Shown here piece by piece: positions 16,940 to 26,559 of a stretch of 64,000 nucleotides of DNA (position 1 is the stretch's first letter; each line of letters begins with the position of its first letter). A program made the position numbers and the translations under genes. The notes below the pieces were generated by a model. The model had not been told where the DNA came from and did no database searches. It worked only from the letters and a program-made list of their open reading frames with translations. Origin of the DNA: an uncultured Eubacteriales bacterium (lineage in GTDB: Bacteria > Bacillota > Clostridia > Oscillospirales > Acutalibacteraceae). The stretch is from the NCBI GenBank assembly GCA_902491475.1, contig CABUHY010000006.1, forward strand, positions 1 through 64,000. The letters run 5' to 3'.

Positions 16940-18301
16940 ATGAAATCAATCAGCTTGCAGACTGTTGCCGAATGGGTCGGCGGCAGACTTTGCGGAGAAA
17001 ACAGAAATATAGACAATGTCAGCATTGACTCGCGGACGGTAAACGCCTCAACGCTTTTTGTCGCAATAAAGGGCGACCGATTTGACGCACACGACTTTGT
17101 AAAGGATGTCGAAAAAAGCGGAGCGGCGGCTGTTATGTGCCACAGAGAGGTTGACTGCGGCTTGCCCGTTATATATGTTTCGGACACCAAAAAGGCGTTT
17201 GCGGAGCTTGCGAAAAATTACCGCAAGTCCTTTGACGGCTTAAAGGTTGTGGGACTTACGGGAAGCGTGGGCAAGACCACCACCAAGGAAATGACCTACG
17301 AGGTTGTTTCAAAAAAATACAATGCGATTAAAACCGAGGGAAACCTAAACAACGATATAGGACTTCCGAGGACGCTTTTAAGGCTTGAAGAGGACACACA
17401 GGCGGCTGTTATTGAGATGGGAATGAGCGCATTCGGCGAAATTTCACTTCTTACAAAAACCTGCCTGCCCGATATAGGAATAATTACAAATATCGGCGTT
17501 TCTCACATTGAGCATTTAGGCTCACGGGACGGCATATTAAAAGCCAAAATGGAAATCCTCGACGGTATGAAAAAGGGCTCGCCTTTGATTTTGAACGGCG
17601 ATAACGACAAGTTGTCAACCGTTAAATCGGATGACTATAAGCTGATATTTTTCGGAATAGAAAACGAAAAAACCGATGTCAGAGCCTTTGACATAAAGGA
17701 AAACGGTATGAGCACCGAATTTACCGTAACGGCTTACGGTAAGGAGCAAAGGGTCAAAATACCGACGGTCGGCATACACAATGTCTATGACGCACTCGCC
17801 GCATTTACGGTCGGACTTTTGCTCGAACTTCCGACAGGCGAAATCGCAGATGCCCTCTCAAATTATGTTCCCTCGGGAATGAGACAGAGAATTCGTGAGG
17901 TCGGCGGCGTTCGGGTTATAGAGGATTGCTACAATGCAAGCCCCGACTCACAGCGTGCGGCGCTCAATGTCCTTGCCGATATGAAAGCTGAGCGAAAAAT
18001 AGCCGTTTTGGGCGATATGCTCGAGCTCGGAGATTATTCCGAAGCAGCCCACAGACAGGTGGGAGAATTTGCGGCACAGAAAAAGATAGATGTGCTGTTT
18101 GCTTACGGCAAACAGTCTGAATATATAGCCGAAGAGGCAAGAAAAGGCGTTAAAAAGGTTCTTTGGTTCGACGATAAGTCGGAACTTGCAAACGCTCTTA
18201 CGGCTGAAATAAAATCGGGCGACTGCGTGCTGTTTAAGGCAAGCAGGGGAATGAAGCTCGAGGAAATTATAGAAAAGCTCTATGAAGGGTTGGAGAAGTA
18301 A
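16940..18301 (+). CDS. murF: UDP-MurNAc-tripeptide--D-alanyl-D-alanine ligase
   Basis: Completes the UDP-MurNAc pentapeptide by adding D-Ala-D-Ala. Motifs include the ATP loop GLTGSVGKTTTKEM, the central EMGMSAFGEI and NAL-type IEDCYNASPDS near the C-terminal domain. The 453-residue length is normal. The ATG follows the murE stop after one base, and the TAA stop abuts the mraY ATG, so the three genes are tightly coupled. Confidence 0.96.
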   Translation: MKSISLQTVAEWVGGRLCGENRNIDNVSIDSRTVNASTLFVAIKGDRFDAHDFVKDVEKSGAAAVMCHREVDCGLPVIYVSDTKKAFAELAKNYRKSFDGLKVVGLTGSVGKTTTKEMTYEVVSKKYNAIKTEGNLNNDIGLPRTLLRLEEDTQAAVIEMGMSAFGEISLLTKTCLPDIGIITNIGVSHIEHLGSRDGILKAKMEILDGMKKGSPLILNGDNDKLSTVKSDDYKLIFFGIENEKTDVRAFDIKENGMSTEFTVTAYGKEQRVKIPTVGIHNVYDALAAFTVGLLLELPTGEIADALSNYVPSGMRQRIREVGGVRVIEDCYNASPDSQRAALNVLADMKAERKIAVLGDMLELGDYSEAAHRQVGEFAAQKKIDVLFAYGKQSEYIAEEARKGVKKVLWFDDKSELANALTAEIKSGDCVLFKASRGMKLEEIIEKLYEGLEK

Positions 18302-19327
18302 ATGAAAGTTTGGGTAAGCTTGGTATTCGGTCTGGTTTTAAGTTTCTTTATCTCATTCCTTTTGGGATTTGTCATAATCCCCGCATTGAGAAAAATGCAT
18401 TTCGGTCAGACCATACTTGACATAGGTCCCGCATGGCACAAGTCAAAGCAGGGCACGCCGACAATGGGCGGTATAATGTTTATAATAAGCATGCTTGTCT
18501 CCTTTGCGATTGTCATAATTACCGACAAGCTGCTCGGCGGCAATTTAATAGCAAGCGGAAGCGTTGTCGAGGATACAGTCAAGGTAAAAACCTTTGCCGG
18601 AATACTTATGGCGTTCGGCTTCGGAATAATCGGCTTCGCAGACGACTATATTAAAGTTGTAAAGAAAAGAAATCTCGGACTTACGATAAAGCAGAAATCG
18701 GTAGCGCAGATTTTGCTTATGCTTGCATATCTCGGCGCTCTCTATATGTCGGGAAACACCTATATGAACATTCCGTTTGTCGGAAATGTTGACCTTAAAT
18801 GGTTCTTCTGGCTGTTCGGCATGGCGGTTATTTACCTTACGGTAAACGCAGTAAACTTTACCGACGGCGTTGACGGACTTTGCGGCTCGGTTACCGCAAG
18901 TGCGGCACTCGCCTTTGTTGTGATTGCCGTACTCAAGGGCTTTTTCGGCGTGGGAATACTCGCTTCCTGCCTTGCGGGCGGCTGTATAGGTTATCTTATC
19001 TGGAACTGGCACCCGTCAAAGGTTATGATGGGCGACACGGGCTCAATGTTCCTCGGCGGTATGGTTGTTGCGCTCGCATATGCCATCGACTGTCCGCTTA
19101 TCATACTCTTCCTCGGTATAATCTATGTAATAGAAATGCTTTCCGACCTTTTGCAGATAGGTTATTTCAAAGCAACACACGGCAAGCGTATTTTCAAAAT
19201 GGCTCCCATTCATCATCATTTTGAGATGTGCGGCTGGAAAGAGGTCAAAATCGTAATCGTCTTTACACTCATAAACATAATCGGCAGTGCAATAGGCGTT
19301 GCGCTCTTCTACTACGGTGCAAAATAA
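18302..19327 (+). CDS. mraY: Phospho-N-acetylmuramoyl-pentapeptide transferase
   Basis: Integral membrane enzyme that transfers phospho-MurNAc-pentapeptide to undecaprenyl phosphate, giving lipid I. It has about ten helices, the early GTPTMGG motif, ADDYIKVVKKRN, NAVNFTDGVDGL (magnesium-binding Asp residues) and the HHHFE segment near the C-terminus. Its start abuts the murF stop. In most Clostridia murD follows; here the next gene is ftsW. Confidence 0.97.
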   Translation: MKVWVSLVFGLVLSFFISFLLGFVIIPALRKMHFGQTILDIGPAWHKSKQGTPTMGGIMFIISMLVSFAIVIITDKLLGGNLIASGSVVEDTVKVKTFAGILMAFGFGIIGFADDYIKVVKKRNLGLTIKQKSVAQILLMLAYLGALYMSGNTYMNIPFVGNVDLKWFFWLFGMAVIYLTVNAVNFTDGVDGLCGSVTASAALAFVVIAVLKGFFGVGILASCLAGGCIGYLIWNWHPSKVMMGDTGSMFLGGMVVALAYAIDCPLIILFLGIIYVIEMLSDLLQIGYFKATHGKRIFKMAPIHHHFEMCGWKEVKIVIVFTLINIIGSAIGVALFYYGAK

Positions 19328-19357
19328 AACATAAAAAATCCCTGAAAGGAGAAAACA

Positions 19358-20623
19358 ATGGCTGACGCTAAAGCAAAGCAGGCTCCGAGACGAACCTCGG
19401 CGGCGACGAAAAAAAAGAATAAAAAACGCCCCGACTGGCTTGCGACTGGAAGCTTTGATGTGCCTTTTCTTCTTTTGGTAATCATAATTCTCACAACGGG
19501 CATTGTAATGCTGTTTTCGGCAAGCTACACCTACGCTTACTATAACAACAAGGGCGACAGCGCATATTATTTCAAGCGCCAGCTTGTGTTTGCGATACTC
19601 GGCGTTGCGGCAATGCTCGGAATATCAAAGATAAAATACGATTATTTCAAGCTTATCGGAGTTTTCGGACTTCCCGTGGCGTGGTTGCTGCTTGTAATCG
19701 TTCTCATTATGCCGGCAAGGTTCGGCGACTTCCACAGGTGGATATATATCGGCAGCTTTTCGTTTCAGCCGTCGGAGATAGCAAAGCTTGTGGTAATACT
19801 GTTCTGTGCTTGGGGCATGGAGCGAAACCATAAAAAGATAATCGGCAAAAGCGTAAATAAATCGGCTTTTTCCAAAAAGATAGAGGAGCTTACAAACGGA
19901 AAAATCGTAATTTATGACTCGTTTGTTCAGCTTTGTGTTTACGGTGCGGTCATAGTTATAACCGCAGGCTTGGTTTACCTTGAAAACCACCTTTCGGGTA
20001 CGCTTTTGATACTTGCCATCGGCGCTACGATGATGTTTATGGGCGAATTCAAAAAGCATTGGTTCATAATAATCGGCGTTGTTGCCGTCGTGCTTATAGT
20101 GTTCGTTGTGGCAAACCCCGAAATACTCGAAAAATACGCAGGTGCGAGAATTACCGCATGGCTCGATAAGGATTACGACCCCAAGGGTGCCCGTTGGCAG
20201 ACCAACAACTCGCTTTACGCCATAGGCTCGGGCGGACTTTTCGGTGCGGGGCTCGGCAATTCAAAGCAGAAGCACCTTTTCGTTTCCGAACCGCAGAACG
20301 ACTTTATTTTCGCAATAGTATGCGAAGAGCTCGGCTTTGTCGGCGCTTCGTTGATAATACTTCTTTTCGCTCTTCTTGTATGGAGAGGAATTGTAATAGG
20401 CATACACGCAAAGGACCGTTTCGGCGCACTTGTGGCAATCGGCATTGTGTTCCAGGTGGGGATGCAGACGGCTCTTAATATAGGCGTTGTAACCGATACC
20501 TTGCCGAACACGGGTATCAGCCTACCGTTCTTCAGCTACGGCGGCACATCGCTTATGATGCTGCTCGGAGAAATGGGAATGGTGCTGTCCGTTTCAAGAT
20601 ATTCGAGAATGCCTAAAAAATAA
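19358..20623 (+). CDS. ftsW: Lipid II polymerase, SEDS family (FtsW/SpoVE)
   Basis: SEDS glycosyltransferase that polymerises lipid II at the septum with its class B PBP partner encoded upstream. A Lys/Arg-rich cytoplasmic tail of about 45 residues precedes ten predicted helices. Family features include FQPSEIAKL, the acidic loop with LVYLENHLSGTLL, the segment AIGSGGLFGAGLGNSKQK and the C-terminal PFFSYGGTSLM. It lies 30 bases after mraY with an AAAGGAG site and 16 bases before murG. Confidence 0.94.
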   Translation: MADAKAKQAPRRTSAATKKKNKKRPDWLATGSFDVPFLLLVIIILTTGIVMLFSASYTYAYYNNKGDSAYYFKRQLVFAILGVAAMLGISKIKYDYFKLIGVFGLPVAWLLLVIVLIMPARFGDFHRWIYIGSFSFQPSEIAKLVVILFCAWGMERNHKKIIGKSVNKSAFSKKIEELTNGKIVIYDSFVQLCVYGAVIVITAGLVYLENHLSGTLLILAIGATMMFMGEFKKHWFIIIGVVAVVLIVFVVANPEILEKYAGARITAWLDKDYDPKGARWQTNNSLYAIGSGGLFGAGLGNSKQKHLFVSEPQNDFIFAIVCEELGFVGASLIILLFALLVWRGIVIGIHAKDRFGALVAIGIVFQVGMQTALNIGVVTDTLPNTGISLPFFSYGGTSLMMLLGEMGMVLSVSRYSRMPKK

Positions 20624-20639
20624 ACGATAGGAGAACTTT

Positions 20640-21758
20640 ATGAAGGTTATATTTGCGGCAGGCGGCACGGGCGGACACATAAATCCCGCTCTTGCGGCGG
20701 CAGGGGAGTTAAGGCGCAGACATCCCGACGCCGAGATACTGTTTATCGGCACAAAGGACCATATGGAGTCACGCCTTGTGCCTCAGGCAGGCTTTGATTT
20801 TAAGACGATAACCATTTCGGGCTTTCAGCGTAAGCTCAGCGTTAAAAACATTATAAAGAATGTAAAAACGCTCGGGCTTATAGTCAAATCAAGCTCGCAG
20901 ACAAAGAAGATAATAAAGGAATTTGCTCCCGACGCCGTTGTCGGCTTCGGCGGATATGTCAGCGGACCCGTTGTCAGCACCGCCGTGAAAATGGGCATTA
21001 AAACCGCAATTCACGAGCAAAACGCTTTCCCGGGTGTTACCAACAAGACTCTTGCAAAGAAGACGGACAAGGTAATGCTTACGGTCGAGGGCGCAAAGAA
21101 ATACCTTTCGCCTAAAAACGAGCCTGTTATCACGGGACTTCCCGTAAGGCAGTCGATTTTTGATGCCGACAGGGATTTTGCCCGTGCGAAATTCGGCGTT
21201 TCGGACGACACGGTGTTTGTGCTTTCGATGGGCGGAAGCCTCGGAGCAAAAACGATTAACGAGAATATGGTCGAGGTCATAAAGGCTTTGCACACCGATA
21301 AAAAACTCTTCTTTATGCACTCGACGGGCAAATACGGCAAATGGGTGACCGAAAAGCTTCGTGAGAGCGGAGTCGAAACGGGCGAGGGCACAAATGTAAT
21401 TATCAGAGAGTACATAGACGATATGGATATGTGCCTTGCGGCGTCCGACCTTGTTATAAGCAGGGCGGGAGCGTCCTCGCTTTCCGAAATTGAGGCGGTC
21501 GGCAGGGCTTCGGTGCTCATTCCGTCGCCGAATGTGGCTGAAAACCACCAGTATCACAACGCAATGACTCTTGTAAATTCCGATGCGGCAAGAGTAATCG
21601 AGGAAAAGGACATTACCCCCGAATTGCTTACCGAAACCGTAAGGGAAATGACCTCGGACAGGGAAATGCTTGTCCGCTACGGCGAAAACGCAAAGAAACT
21701 CAGCGTCGGCGACTCGGCACAGAGGATTTGCGATGTTATCGAATCGCTTATAAATTAA
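20640..21758 (+). CDS. murG: UDP-N-acetylglucosamine--MurNAc-(pentapeptide) pyrophosphoryl-undecaprenol GlcNAc transferase
   Basis: GT28 glycosyltransferase on the inner membrane face that turns lipid I into lipid II. The N-terminal loop GGTGGHINPALA, the second glycine loop GGSLGAKTIN, the mid-protein HEQNAFPGVTNK and the UDP-GlcNAc segment RAGASSLSEIEAVGRASVLIP are all present. The 372-residue length is normal. The AGGAGA ribosome site overlaps the end of ftsW spacing. Confidence 0.97.
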   Translation: MKVIFAAGGTGGHINPALAAAGELRRRHPDAEILFIGTKDHMESRLVPQAGFDFKTITISGFQRKLSVKNIIKNVKTLGLIVKSSSQTKKIIKEFAPDAVVGFGGYVSGPVVSTAVKMGIKTAIHEQNAFPGVTNKTLAKKTDKVMLTVEGAKKYLSPKNEPVITGLPVRQSIFDADRDFARAKFGVSDDTVFVLSMGGSLGAKTINENMVEVIKALHTDKKLFFMHSTGKYGKWVTEKLRESGVETGEGTNVIIREYIDDMDMCLAASDLVISRAGASSLSEIEAVGRASVLIPSPNVAENHQYHNAMTLVNSDAARVIEEKDITPELLTETVREMTSDREMLVRYGENAKKLSVGDSAQRICDVIESLIN

Positions 21759-21818
21759 CATAAAACCGCACACGGCATAGTATGAAACAGCGATGCTTTT
21801 AACTGTGAGGTGTGCTTT

Positions 21819-23096
21819 ATGGATAAACTTGTCATAAACGGCTCAAGGAGACTTACGGGGGAAATCGAGGTTCACGGTTCAAAAAACAGCGTGCTTCCGA
21901 TACTTGCCGCCTGTGTTCTCTCGCAGGGGGTAAATGTGATACATAATTGCCCGATGCTCTCCGATGTTGACGCCGCCGTTAAAATACTTGTCGAACTCGG
22001 CTGTAAGGTGGAGCGTGAGGGTCACACCGTAAGCGTTGACTCAAGCGACATTTCTTCCTTTGAGATTTCAGACAGCCTTATGCGTGAAATGCGTTCGTCC
22101 GTAATTTTTCTGGGTGCAATACTCGGCAGAACGGGCAAGGCGGTTTTGTCAACCCCCGGCGGCTGCGAAATAGGACTTCGCCCCATAGATATGCACATAA
22201 GCGCTATGGAGCAGCTCGGTGCAAGCGTTGAAGAGGAACACGGCAGACTTCATTTTGAATGTAAGGACGGACTCCACGGCGCAAAGGTTATTTTGCCTTT
22301 CCCGTCCGTGGGCGCTACCGAAAACATTATGATAGCCTCGTGCGTCGCAAAGGGTACAACGGTCATAACCAACGCCGCAAGAGAGCCAGAAATAAGCGAC
22401 CTTGCGGACTTCTTAAACGGCTGCGGAGCTAAAATTCACGGTGCGGGCGACAGTACGGTTGTTATTGAGGGCGTTGAAAAGCTCACCGCCACCACGCACA
22501 CCGTAATTCCCGACAGGATTGCAGCTTCAACCTATTTGCTTGCGGGTGCGATAACCCACGGCAGAGTTTGTATAAAAGAGATAATTCCCGCTCATCTCGG
22601 AGCGTTGATACCCGTGCTCAAACAGGCAGGGTGCGATATTTCGGTCAGCAACAGGTGGATATGTATTTCGTCTCCGCCGAGGCTGTCGAGAGTGAAAACG
22701 GTCAGAACAATGCCTTACCCGGGCTTCCCGACGGATGTTCAGGCGCCGCTTACCGCAATGTTAAGCGTGGCGGACGGCACATCTGTCGTTGTGGAAAATA
22801 TATTCGAGTGCAGATACAAGCATGTAAGCGAGCTTATCCGCCTCGGCGCAAAAATCAATGTCGAGGGCAGGACTGCCGTAATAGAGGGCGTGCCGTATCT
22901 TACGGGAGCCTCCGTGGTTGCGCCCGACCTTCGCGGCGGCTTTGCGCTTGTTCTTGCAGGGCTTGCGGCAAAGGGCGAAACCGTAATAAGCGGAGTGGAG
23001 CACATAGACAGGGGCTACGAAAAGCCCGAGGAATTACTGTCGATGCTCGGCGCCGATATTAAAAGGATTAAAGAGAATGGAACAGAAAAGAAGTAA
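21819..23096 (+). CDS. murA: UDP-N-acetylglucosamine 1-carboxyvinyltransferase
   Basis: First committed step of peptidoglycan synthesis: transfers enolpyruvate from PEP to UDP-GlcNAc. Motifs are GSKNSVLPILAA at the N-terminus and TPGGCEIGLRPID, whose Cys116 is the residue alkylated by fosfomycin, so the sensitive form is present. A frame extension to GTG at 21810 exists, but GAGG eight bases before the ATG at 21819 supports the latter. The last 20 bases overlap ftsQ. Confidence 0.95.
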   Translation: MDKLVINGSRRLTGEIEVHGSKNSVLPILAACVLSQGVNVIHNCPMLSDVDAAVKILVELGCKVEREGHTVSVDSSDISSFEISDSLMREMRSSVIFLGAILGRTGKAVLSTPGGCEIGLRPIDMHISAMEQLGASVEEEHGRLHFECKDGLHGAKVILPFPSVGATENIMIASCVAKGTTVITNAAREPEISDLADFLNGCGAKIHGAGDSTVVIEGVEKLTATTHTVIPDRIAASTYLLAGAITHGRVCIKEIIPAHLGALIPVLKQAGCDISVSNRWICISSPPRLSRVKTVRTMPYPGFPTDVQAPLTAMLSVADGTSVVVENIFECRYKHVSELIRLGAKINVEGRTAVIEGVPYLTGASVVAPDLRGGFALVLAGLAAKGETVISGVEHIDRGYEKPEELLSMLGADIKRIKENGTEKK

Positions 23097-23985
23097 AACA
23101 ACATCTCAAAAAAGACCGACGCAGGCTCGGAAAACCTCGCAAAGACAGACCGAGCCTATGTCGAGGGACGAGGTGCGCCGTCAGAAAAATCTCGAACGCC
23201 GTAAAAAGCGTAAAAGAAATATGATAATCGGCTACACGGCGGGTATTATTATAATTGTTGCGGCGGCAATAGCACTTTCGCTGACGGTATTTTTCAAAAT
23301 ACAATCGGTAAACATAACGGGCGACGACATCTACAATGCGGAGACCATAACCGCAGCTTCGGGACTTAATGTCGGCGAAAATATGTTCCGCACATCAAAA
23401 AAGGACATTGCCGCAAAAATAGAAACCTCACTTCCGTATGTCGAGAGCGTGCAGGTAAAGCGCAGCCCGACGGGCAAGGTATCCCTGAATGTCACGGCGG
23501 CAAAGGCGGAGCTTGCCGTTGACTGCGGCGAGAGCTACATACTTTTGAGCAAAAACGGCAAGGTATTGGAGGACGGCGTAGTCGCTCTTAACGAGTATGT
23601 TACCACCGTTACGGCAAGCGCAATCGCTTCGGCAACGCCCGGCGATATAATCGCATTTGAAAACGAGCAGGACGCACAGACGCTTGTAAATATCAAGTCC
23701 GTTATAAACGACAAACAGCTTGAAAAGATAACCGATATAAACATTACGGACTATTCTTCCGTAGTGCTCACATACGATATGAGAATTACCCTTGAAATAG
23801 GAACAGCCGCAGGCTTTGAGCAAAAGACCGATTTTATTAAGGCAACTCTGGACAAGCTTAATTCCGACGAGCCGAATTTTGAGGGCAATATTGATTTCAC
23901 GGTGGAAAACAAGGCATTTGTAAACGAGAAGAGCGAGCAGACGACTGCCTCACCGCAAACGGAACCGCAGACCGCCGCCGCATAA
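23077..23985 (+). CDS. ftsQ: Cell division protein FtsQ/DivIB
   Basis: Bitopic division protein of 302 residues. A very basic cytoplasmic tail of about 48 residues leads to one helix (IIGYTAGIIIIVAAAIALSL), then a POTRA domain (FKIQSVNITGDDIYNAETI and LPYVESVQVKRSPTGKVSL). It bridges FtsL/DivIC and the synthase complex. The C-terminus ends in a Thr/Gln/Ala-rich tail. It overlaps murA by 20 bases, indicating coupling, and is the last gene before the ftsZ promoter. Confidence 0.92.
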   Translation: MEQKRSKTTSQKRPTQARKTSQRQTEPMSRDEVRRQKNLERRKKRKRNMIIGYTAGIIIIVAAAIALSLTVFFKIQSVNITGDDIYNAETITAASGLNVGENMFRTSKKDIAAKIETSLPYVESVQVKRSPTGKVSLNVTAAKAELAVDCGESYILLSKNGKVLEDGVVALNEYVTTVTASAIASATPGDIIAFENEQDAQTLVNIKSVINDKQLEKITDINITDYSSVVLTYDMRITLEIGTAAGFEQKTDFIKATLDKLNSDEPNFEGNIDFTVENKAFVNEKSEQTTASPQTEPQTAAA

Positions 23986-24003
23986 ATCTTATTAAAAAAA
24001 TTG

Positions 24004-24032
24004 TTGATATTATATTCTTAATGTGTTACAAT
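24004..24032 (+). promoter_or_regulatory. Promoter of ftsZ
   Basis: TTGATA (24004-24009), 17-base spacer, TACAAT (24027-24032) in an AT-rich gap, 70 bases before the ftsZ start. It gives ftsZ its own transcript besides any read-through from the cluster. Confidence 0.75.
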
Positions 24033-24102
24033 AACCTAAATAGGTGTCAATATCTATACTTAGGTGTGAAATAAAGTCTTATTATTACAGGAGGATTACA
24101 AA

Positions 24103-25221
24103 ATGCAGTTTGAAATGGACAACTCTTTCAAAGATGTTACAAATATTAAAGTCATAGGTGTCGGCGGAGGCGGCGGAAACGCTATCAACCGTATGGTTGA
24201 AATGCAGATTGACGGCGTTGAGCTCATCACCGTAAATACCGATAAACAGGCTCTTTGCTTCTCAAAGGCTCCCACAAAAATTCAGATAGGCGAAAAGATT
24301 ACAGGGGGCAGAGGCGCAGGCGCTAACCCCGAGGTAGGCAGAATGGCGGCAGAGGAAAGCCGTGAAGCTATCGAGGAGGTCCTCAACGATACCCAGATGG
24401 TATTCATAACCGCAGGTATGGGCGGCGGCACAGGTACAGGTGCGGCTCCCGTTATCGCAGAGATTGCCCGTTCAAAGGACATTCTTACCGTAGGTATCGT
24501 TACAAAACCGTTCGCATTTGAGGGCAAACACCGTATGCAGCAGGCGGAAGCGGGTATCGCAGAGCTTGCAGGCAATGTGGACAGCCTTATCATAATCCCC
24601 AACGAAAGACTTAAAAATGTATCCGCTGAAAAGATTACTCTTGCCAACGGCTTCAAAATCGCAAACGATGTACTTGTTGACGGCGTAAGAAGCATTTCCG
24701 ACCTTATCGTAAATGCGGCTCTTATCAACCTCGACTTTGCCGATGTTACCGCAGTTATGAAAAATGCGGGTCACGCTCATATGGGTATCGGCAGAGCAAG
24801 AGGCAAGGACAGAGCTGAGCAGGCTGTCAAGGCAGCTATCACAAGCCCGCTTCTTGAGTCGACAATCGACGGCGCTACGGGCGTTATCATCTGCTTCAAG
24901 GCTCCCGCTGATGTAGGACTTGAGGAAATCGACAATGCGGCAGGTATTGTCCGTGCGGCTGCTGCCGAAAATGCAAACATTATCTTCGGTGTTGACTTGA
25001 AGCCCGAGGACAATGAGGACGATGAGATGGTAATTACCGTTATCGCAACAGGCTTCGGCGAGAACGGCGGCAAGGCTTCAAATATCGGTTCGTTCTTTAA
25101 GGACGAGTCTCCCTTGCTTTACCCGATGGACGACATCAGCTCGACAAGCACAGAGGAAGCAAGCGGCGATTCAAGCACTAAGTATTCCGAGTTTATCGAC
25201 ATCATCAACGGCAAGAAATAA
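24103..25221 (+). CDS. ftsZ: Cell division protein FtsZ
   Basis: Tubulin-like GTPase that forms the Z-ring. The signature GMGGGTGTGAAPVIA, N-terminal VIGVGGGGGNAINRM and the T7 loop NLDFADV are intact; AGGAGG precedes the ATG. The C-terminus is odd: after a short acidic Ser/Thr linker it ends KYSEFIDIINGKK, without the usual PxFL/R tail that binds FtsA and SepF. No ftsA lies in the cluster. The domain assignment is certain. Confidence 0.97.
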   Translation: MQFEMDNSFKDVTNIKVIGVGGGGGNAINRMVEMQIDGVELITVNTDKQALCFSKAPTKIQIGEKITGGRGAGANPEVGRMAAEESREAIEEVLNDTQMVFITAGMGGGTGTGAAPVIAEIARSKDILTVGIVTKPFAFEGKHRMQQAEAGIAELAGNVDSLIIIPNERLKNVSAEKITLANGFKIANDVLVDGVRSISDLIVNAALINLDFADVTAVMKNAGHAHMGIGRARGKDRAEQAVKAAITSPLLESTIDGATGVIICFKAPADVGLEEIDNAAGIVRAAAAENANIIFGVDLKPEDNEDDEMVITVIATGFGENGGKASNIGSFFKDESPLLYPMDDISSTSTEEASGDSSTKYSEFIDIINGKK

Positions 25222-25248
25222 TAACCGTTAAAAATATCGTATAATATC

Positions 25249-25290
25249 AATACACACCCGTTGAGTTTTTACGGGTGTGTATTTTTTTTT
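25249..25290 (+). terminator. Terminator after ftsZ
   Basis: Perfect 12-base arms AATACACACCCG / CGGGTGTGTATT with an 11-base loop and a nine-T tail; closes the dcw region. Confidence 0.93.
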
Positions 25291-25355
25291 GTAAAAAGTG
25301 TAGCAATTCAGCGTGAAAATATAGTATATTATTGAAGGGAAAAGGAGGAACGGAT

Positions 25356-25916
25356 ATGATAAGCGACAATGAAATAATTGCATTATTCTTTAATCGCTCG
25401 CAGAATGCAATAAAAGAGCTTTCCGATAAATACGAAAAAGACTGTAACAATTTATCCTACCGTATTCTGAAAAACGATTGCGACGCCCAAGAGTGCGTTA
25501 ACGATTCTTACCTCGCCGTTTGGAACACCGTGCCGCCGAACAGACCTAATCCGCTTAAAACATATTTATTGAAAATTGTCCGTAATATTTCTTTATCAAA
25601 ATATAAGCATAATACTGCCTTGAAAAGGAATTCTTATTATGACGCGTCTCTTGAAGAACTTGAAAATGTTATTTGCGGAAACAACAGCGTTGAAATTCAG
25701 ATTGAAAAGAGCGAACTTACGGGATATATAAATAAATTTCTTGACTCACTTTCAAAAGAGGACAGAGTAATTTTTGTTAAAAGGTATTGGTTCTGTGAAC
25801 CGTATTCCGCAATTTCTTCGGCTACGGGGTTCAGCGAGAAAAATGTTTCGGTAAGACTGACACGCTTGAGGAAAAATCTTAAAAGATTTTTAGAAAAGGA
25901 GGGTGTCCTTATATGA
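25356..25916 (+). CDS. ECF-type RNA polymerase sigma factor
   Basis: A 186-residue sigma-70 family protein. Region 2 is visible as YRILKNDCDAQECVNDSYLAVWN and region 4 as YSAISSATGFSEKNVSVRLTRLRKNLK, a helix-turn-helix that reads the -35 element. There is no sigma region 3, so it belongs to the extracytoplasmic function group. The frame extends upstream, but ATG 25356 has AAGGAGG at the right spacing. It overlaps the next gene by four bases, as sigma and anti-sigma genes usually do. What it transcribes is unknown; the secreted protease gene in the same operon is a candidate. Confidence 0.88.
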   Translation: MISDNEIIALFFNRSQNAIKELSDKYEKDCNNLSYRILKNDCDAQECVNDSYLAVWNTVPPNRPNPLKTYLLKIVRNISLSKYKHNTALKRNSYYDASLEELENVICGNNSVEIQIEKSELTGYINKFLDSLSKEDRVIFVKRYWFCEPYSAISSATGFSEKNVSVRLTRLRKNLKRFLEKEGVLI

Positions 25917-26557
25917 ATATTCACGATTTTTCGCAGGCGCTTACGGATATTTCCGATGAGTTTATAGAGGAAGCCTGCGACTATAAAAATATACCCGTGT
26001 TTAATTATAAAAAAGTGATTTCCGTTGCCGCAACAATAGTTGTTGTGATTGCGGCTTTGACGGCGGCATATATGTTCGGGAACAAACCCGAACCCGTACA
26101 GCCCGACATTACCGCAAGCGAATTTGTCGGACACACAGACACAACAAATTCGGCTTATGACCTTGCGGCTCCGACAGCTATCCCGAAAGCTCCCAAACAT
26201 CTGAAAGGTAAAGTGAAAAAACAGATAAAAACGAATTACATCTCATACTCGGGTGAAAATATAAAGAGTGAGGATTTTGATGTCGTTTATTGCGGCACAT
26301 ATAACGGAAATGTCGCATTTAAGGTTGTTATGAAAAACAATGACGGCACAAGCAAAAAAATCTCAGAAAAATTTGCCGACCCGACCGGAAAATACAGTTC
26401 GTTGATGTTGAATTACAAGGAAAATGAACCGGTCTTGATTTGGTCTGAAAAGGAGGGGATAAGCACACTTACACAAAACTATGATTCGGGCACATTAAAT
26501 TACGAACAGGTTTACTCAATTTGGTATTGGCTGTGTATTGAAACAGGAGAGGTTTGA
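25913..26557 (+). CDS. Single-pass membrane protein, putative anti-sigma factor
   Basis: A 214-residue protein: about 38 cytoplasmic residues (starting MNIHDFSQALTDISDEFIEEAC), one helix (VISVAATIVVVIAALTAAYMF), a Pro/Thr-rich linker and an extracytoplasmic domain of about 120 residues. The four-base overlap with the ECF sigma gene and the topology fit an anti-sigma factor that senses an outside signal. I see no zinc-binding HxxxCxxC motif, so the sigma-binding helix would be a non-ZAS type. Function is inferred from context. Confidence 0.6.
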   Translation: MNIHDFSQALTDISDEFIEEACDYKNIPVFNYKKVISVAATIVVVIAALTAAYMFGNKPEPVQPDITASEFVGHTDTTNSAYDLAAPTAIPKAPKHLKGKVKKQIKTNYISYSGENIKSEDFDVVYCGTYNGNVAFKVVMKNNDGTSKKISEKFADPTGKYSSLMLNYKENEPVLIWSEKEGISTLTQNYDSGTLNYEQVYSIWYWLCIETGEV

Positions 26558-26559
26558 TT

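Noticed and set aside
24282..24728. Minus-strand frame of 148 codons within ftsZ
   Set aside because: Shadow of ftsZ codon bias; no start signal and no recognisable domain.
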